A stretch of DNA of 63,837 nucleotides from an uncultured Lachnospiraceae bacterium (lineage in GTDB: Bacteria; Bacillota; Clostridia; Lachnospirales; Lachnospiraceae): assembly GCA_944384025.1 (NCBI GenBank), contig CALWRS010000010.1, positions 1 through 63,837 on the forward strand. Reading direction: 5' to 3'. Shown piece after piece: positions 62,925 through 63,837 of the stretch. The position numbers were made by a program, and so were the translations under genes. Position 1 is the first letter of the stretch, and each line of letters opens with the position of its first letter. Under the pieces are notes generated by a model. The model saw only the letters and a list, made by a program, of their open reading frames with translations. It made no database searches and had not been told where the DNA came from.

Positions 62925-63401
62925 TTACCAAGGATATTTCCCCTGCTTGCTGTAAGGCAGAAGCTTGCCGTTCCATGTTATAATAACACGGTCGCCGTGC
63001 GGATCTTTCTCAATGTCAATATCAATACCAAAGTCGATAGCGCTCATAATTGCGTTCCCGCCTTTTTCGTGCAGAATTTCCTTAATGGCAGGGCCATAGG
63101 TATCAAGCACTTCATGGAGACGATACAAAACTGGATCTGTATTGCCCTTGTACGGATGCTCGCTTAAGCATTTGGTAATTTCCTTGTCGATGCCAAGGAC
63201 TTCCGCCAACTTATCGCAATATTCCACCGGAACGTACTGCTGTCCCTTGATGGCGCTTGTAAGCCATACCTTATTCACGCCAACCTTCTCGGCAAGCTCC
63301 TCGTAGGTCAGGCCGCTTGCTTTTTTTGCGCTCTCGATTGCTGCAAGCTCATCTGCGAATTTTACTCTCTCCAGATACTCAAAGTTGCTCATGGGTGTCA
63401 T
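62925..63401 (-). CDS. cynS: Cyanase (cyanate hydratase)
   Basis: 158 residues; turns cyanate plus bicarbonate into ammonia and CO2. N-terminal helical DNA-binding-like domain (about 20-75) and the C-terminal catalytic domain with Arg94 and Glu97 (YRLHEVL) and Ser120 (IMSAIDF), which correspond to the known catalytic Arg, Glu and Ser. Length and end (LLPY) are normal. GGAGG is 10 bases before the ATG at 63401; a second ATG at 63392 is possible. Supplies nitrogen or removes toxic cyanate from carbamoyl phosphate or urea breakdown. Confidence 0.93.
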   Translation of the reverse strand: MTPMSNFEYLERVKFADELAAIESAKKASGLTYEELAEKVGVNKVWLTSAIKGQQYVPVEYCDKLAEVLGIDKEITKCLSEHPYKGNTDPVLYRLHEVLDTYGPAIKEILHEKGGNAIMSAIDFGIDIDIEKDPHGDRVIITWNGKLLPYSKQGKYPW

Positions 63402-63456
63402 AATAGCACTACCTCCAAAAAATATTAATAAATTTTTCTGTTTTATACAGAAAAAA

Positions 63457-63491
63457 GAGGCAAAGAAACTGTGTGTCAGCTTCTTTGCCTC
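63457..63491 (-). terminator. Terminator-like hairpin in the cynS leader
   Basis: 11-bp arms GAGGCAAAGAA/TTCTTTGCCTC with a 13-base loop; on the minus strand it is followed by TTTTTTCTG. It lies between the predicted promoter and cynS, so it could be an attenuator or the end of an upstream transcript. Confidence 0.65.
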
Positions 63492-63497
63492 AAGTGC

Positions 63498-63527
63498 GTT
63501 ATAGGTCTATACGACTTTTTTTGTCAA
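63498..63527 (-). promoter_or_regulatory. Promoter-like sequence upstream of cynS
   Basis: Minus-strand TTGACA (63522-63527), 18-base spacer, TATAAC (63498-63503). The expected transcript start falls at the foot of the terminator-like hairpin. Confidence 0.5.
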
Positions 63528-63540
63528 GCGTTAAATTAGG

Positions 63541-63837
63541 GGTCTGGCAAGGAGCAAGCGCTTCCCAGAGTTTAATTTAAGCTCCTTTACTTCGTCCCTT
63601 TGTAATTTGCAAGCAGGAATTTTTGCGTGCTTGCTTGGTAAATTATCGCTTGGAGAAGTGCAACATACCGAAAATACGGCATTTTCAAAATCATTTGTTA
63701 CCTACCTGTGTCTTACGGAGAGCTGCCCAGGGCTCTCCAAGACTATGGTAGACAAAGGTGCAAACTGAAAGTTTCTAGTGTTTGTTCTCAACTTTCCTTT
63801 ATTTTCGGGCATCCCAGCCCATCTACATCTATGTATT
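63541..63837. other. Hairpin-rich DNA without a recognisable gene
   Basis: 297 bases to the window edge. The only open frame is a 44-codon minus-strand stretch (63702-63836) cut by the edge, not recognised. Inverted repeats: TAATTTGCAAGCA/TGCTTGC...AAATTA (about 63610-63648) and a multi-part stem CTACC, GTCTT, GGAGAGC pairing with GCTCTCC, AAGAC, GGTAG (about 63701-63750). It may be a structured RNA or the edge of a mobile element. Confidence 0.4.

Overview
The window looks like chromosomal DNA of an anaerobic, Gram-positive gut-type Clostridium relative, most likely a Lachnospiraceae member. The grounds are strong AGGAGG ribosome sites, several TTG/GTG starts, low-GC-Firmicute regulation (T-box, cobalamin riboswitch), lipoproteins and LPXTG-like anchors, rubrerythrin and a flavin reductase-rubredoxin (oxygen defence of anaerobes), SpoIID, and the ftsEX/M23/CtpA and lysS/greA arrangements. 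No rRNA, CRISPR array or intact insertion sequence was seen.

Layout. 1-10 kb: lysS-greA, ylmH, a HAD phosphatase, a beta-helix lipoprotein gene broken by an in-frame TGA, tRNA-Gln(CTG), and a threonine-pathway operon (ACT protein, homoserine dehydrogenase, proposed homoserine kinase). 9.65-10.5 kb is a small foreign islet with a DUF4417 remnant. 10.5-17 kb is a cell-wall operon (PucR-type regulator, ftsE, ftsX, two M23 peptidases, CtpA). 17-29 kb holds an MsmK/UgpC-type sugar ATPase, a YitT protein, an EF-P 5-aminopentanone reductase-like SDR, two amidases, a polysaccharide deacetylase, a papain-like enzyme, malic enzyme and a 1230-residue c-di-GMP protein with an unusual C-terminal beta-helix-like domain.

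29.3-35.9 kb is the most striking part. A promoter and cobalamin riboswitch head a six-gene operon: a small basic protein, a wall-anchored DUF4430 protein, a membrane protein carrying an alpha/alpha-barrel plus a DUF4430 domain (the domain pair of animal intrinsic factor/transcobalamin), then EcfT, a fused EcfA and an S component. I read it as a vitamin B12 capture-and-import system in which surface transcobalamin-like proteins feed an ECF transporter.

35.9-49.8 kb: VanZ, T-box-controlled pheST, a BrkB-type membrane protein, SpoIID, a Gld-like ABC system (ATPase, permease, GldG-like, DUF4340) that appears to have taken over the promoter and first 20 codons of a lost mscL gene, DegV and rubrerythrin. 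49.8-60.3 kb: one long minus-strand operon of small secreted proteins, beta-propeller-like lipoproteins, a solute-binding protein and an ABC transporter; it contains a tandem duplication (offset 2236 bp) in which the lipoprotein copies are practically identical while the small secreted partners have diverged, one of them broken. 60.4-63.8 kb: flavin reductase-rubredoxin, an aromatic-acid-exporter-like protein, and a cyanase gene paired with a formate/nitrite-type channel, followed by about 300 bases of hairpin-rich DNA with no recognisable gene.
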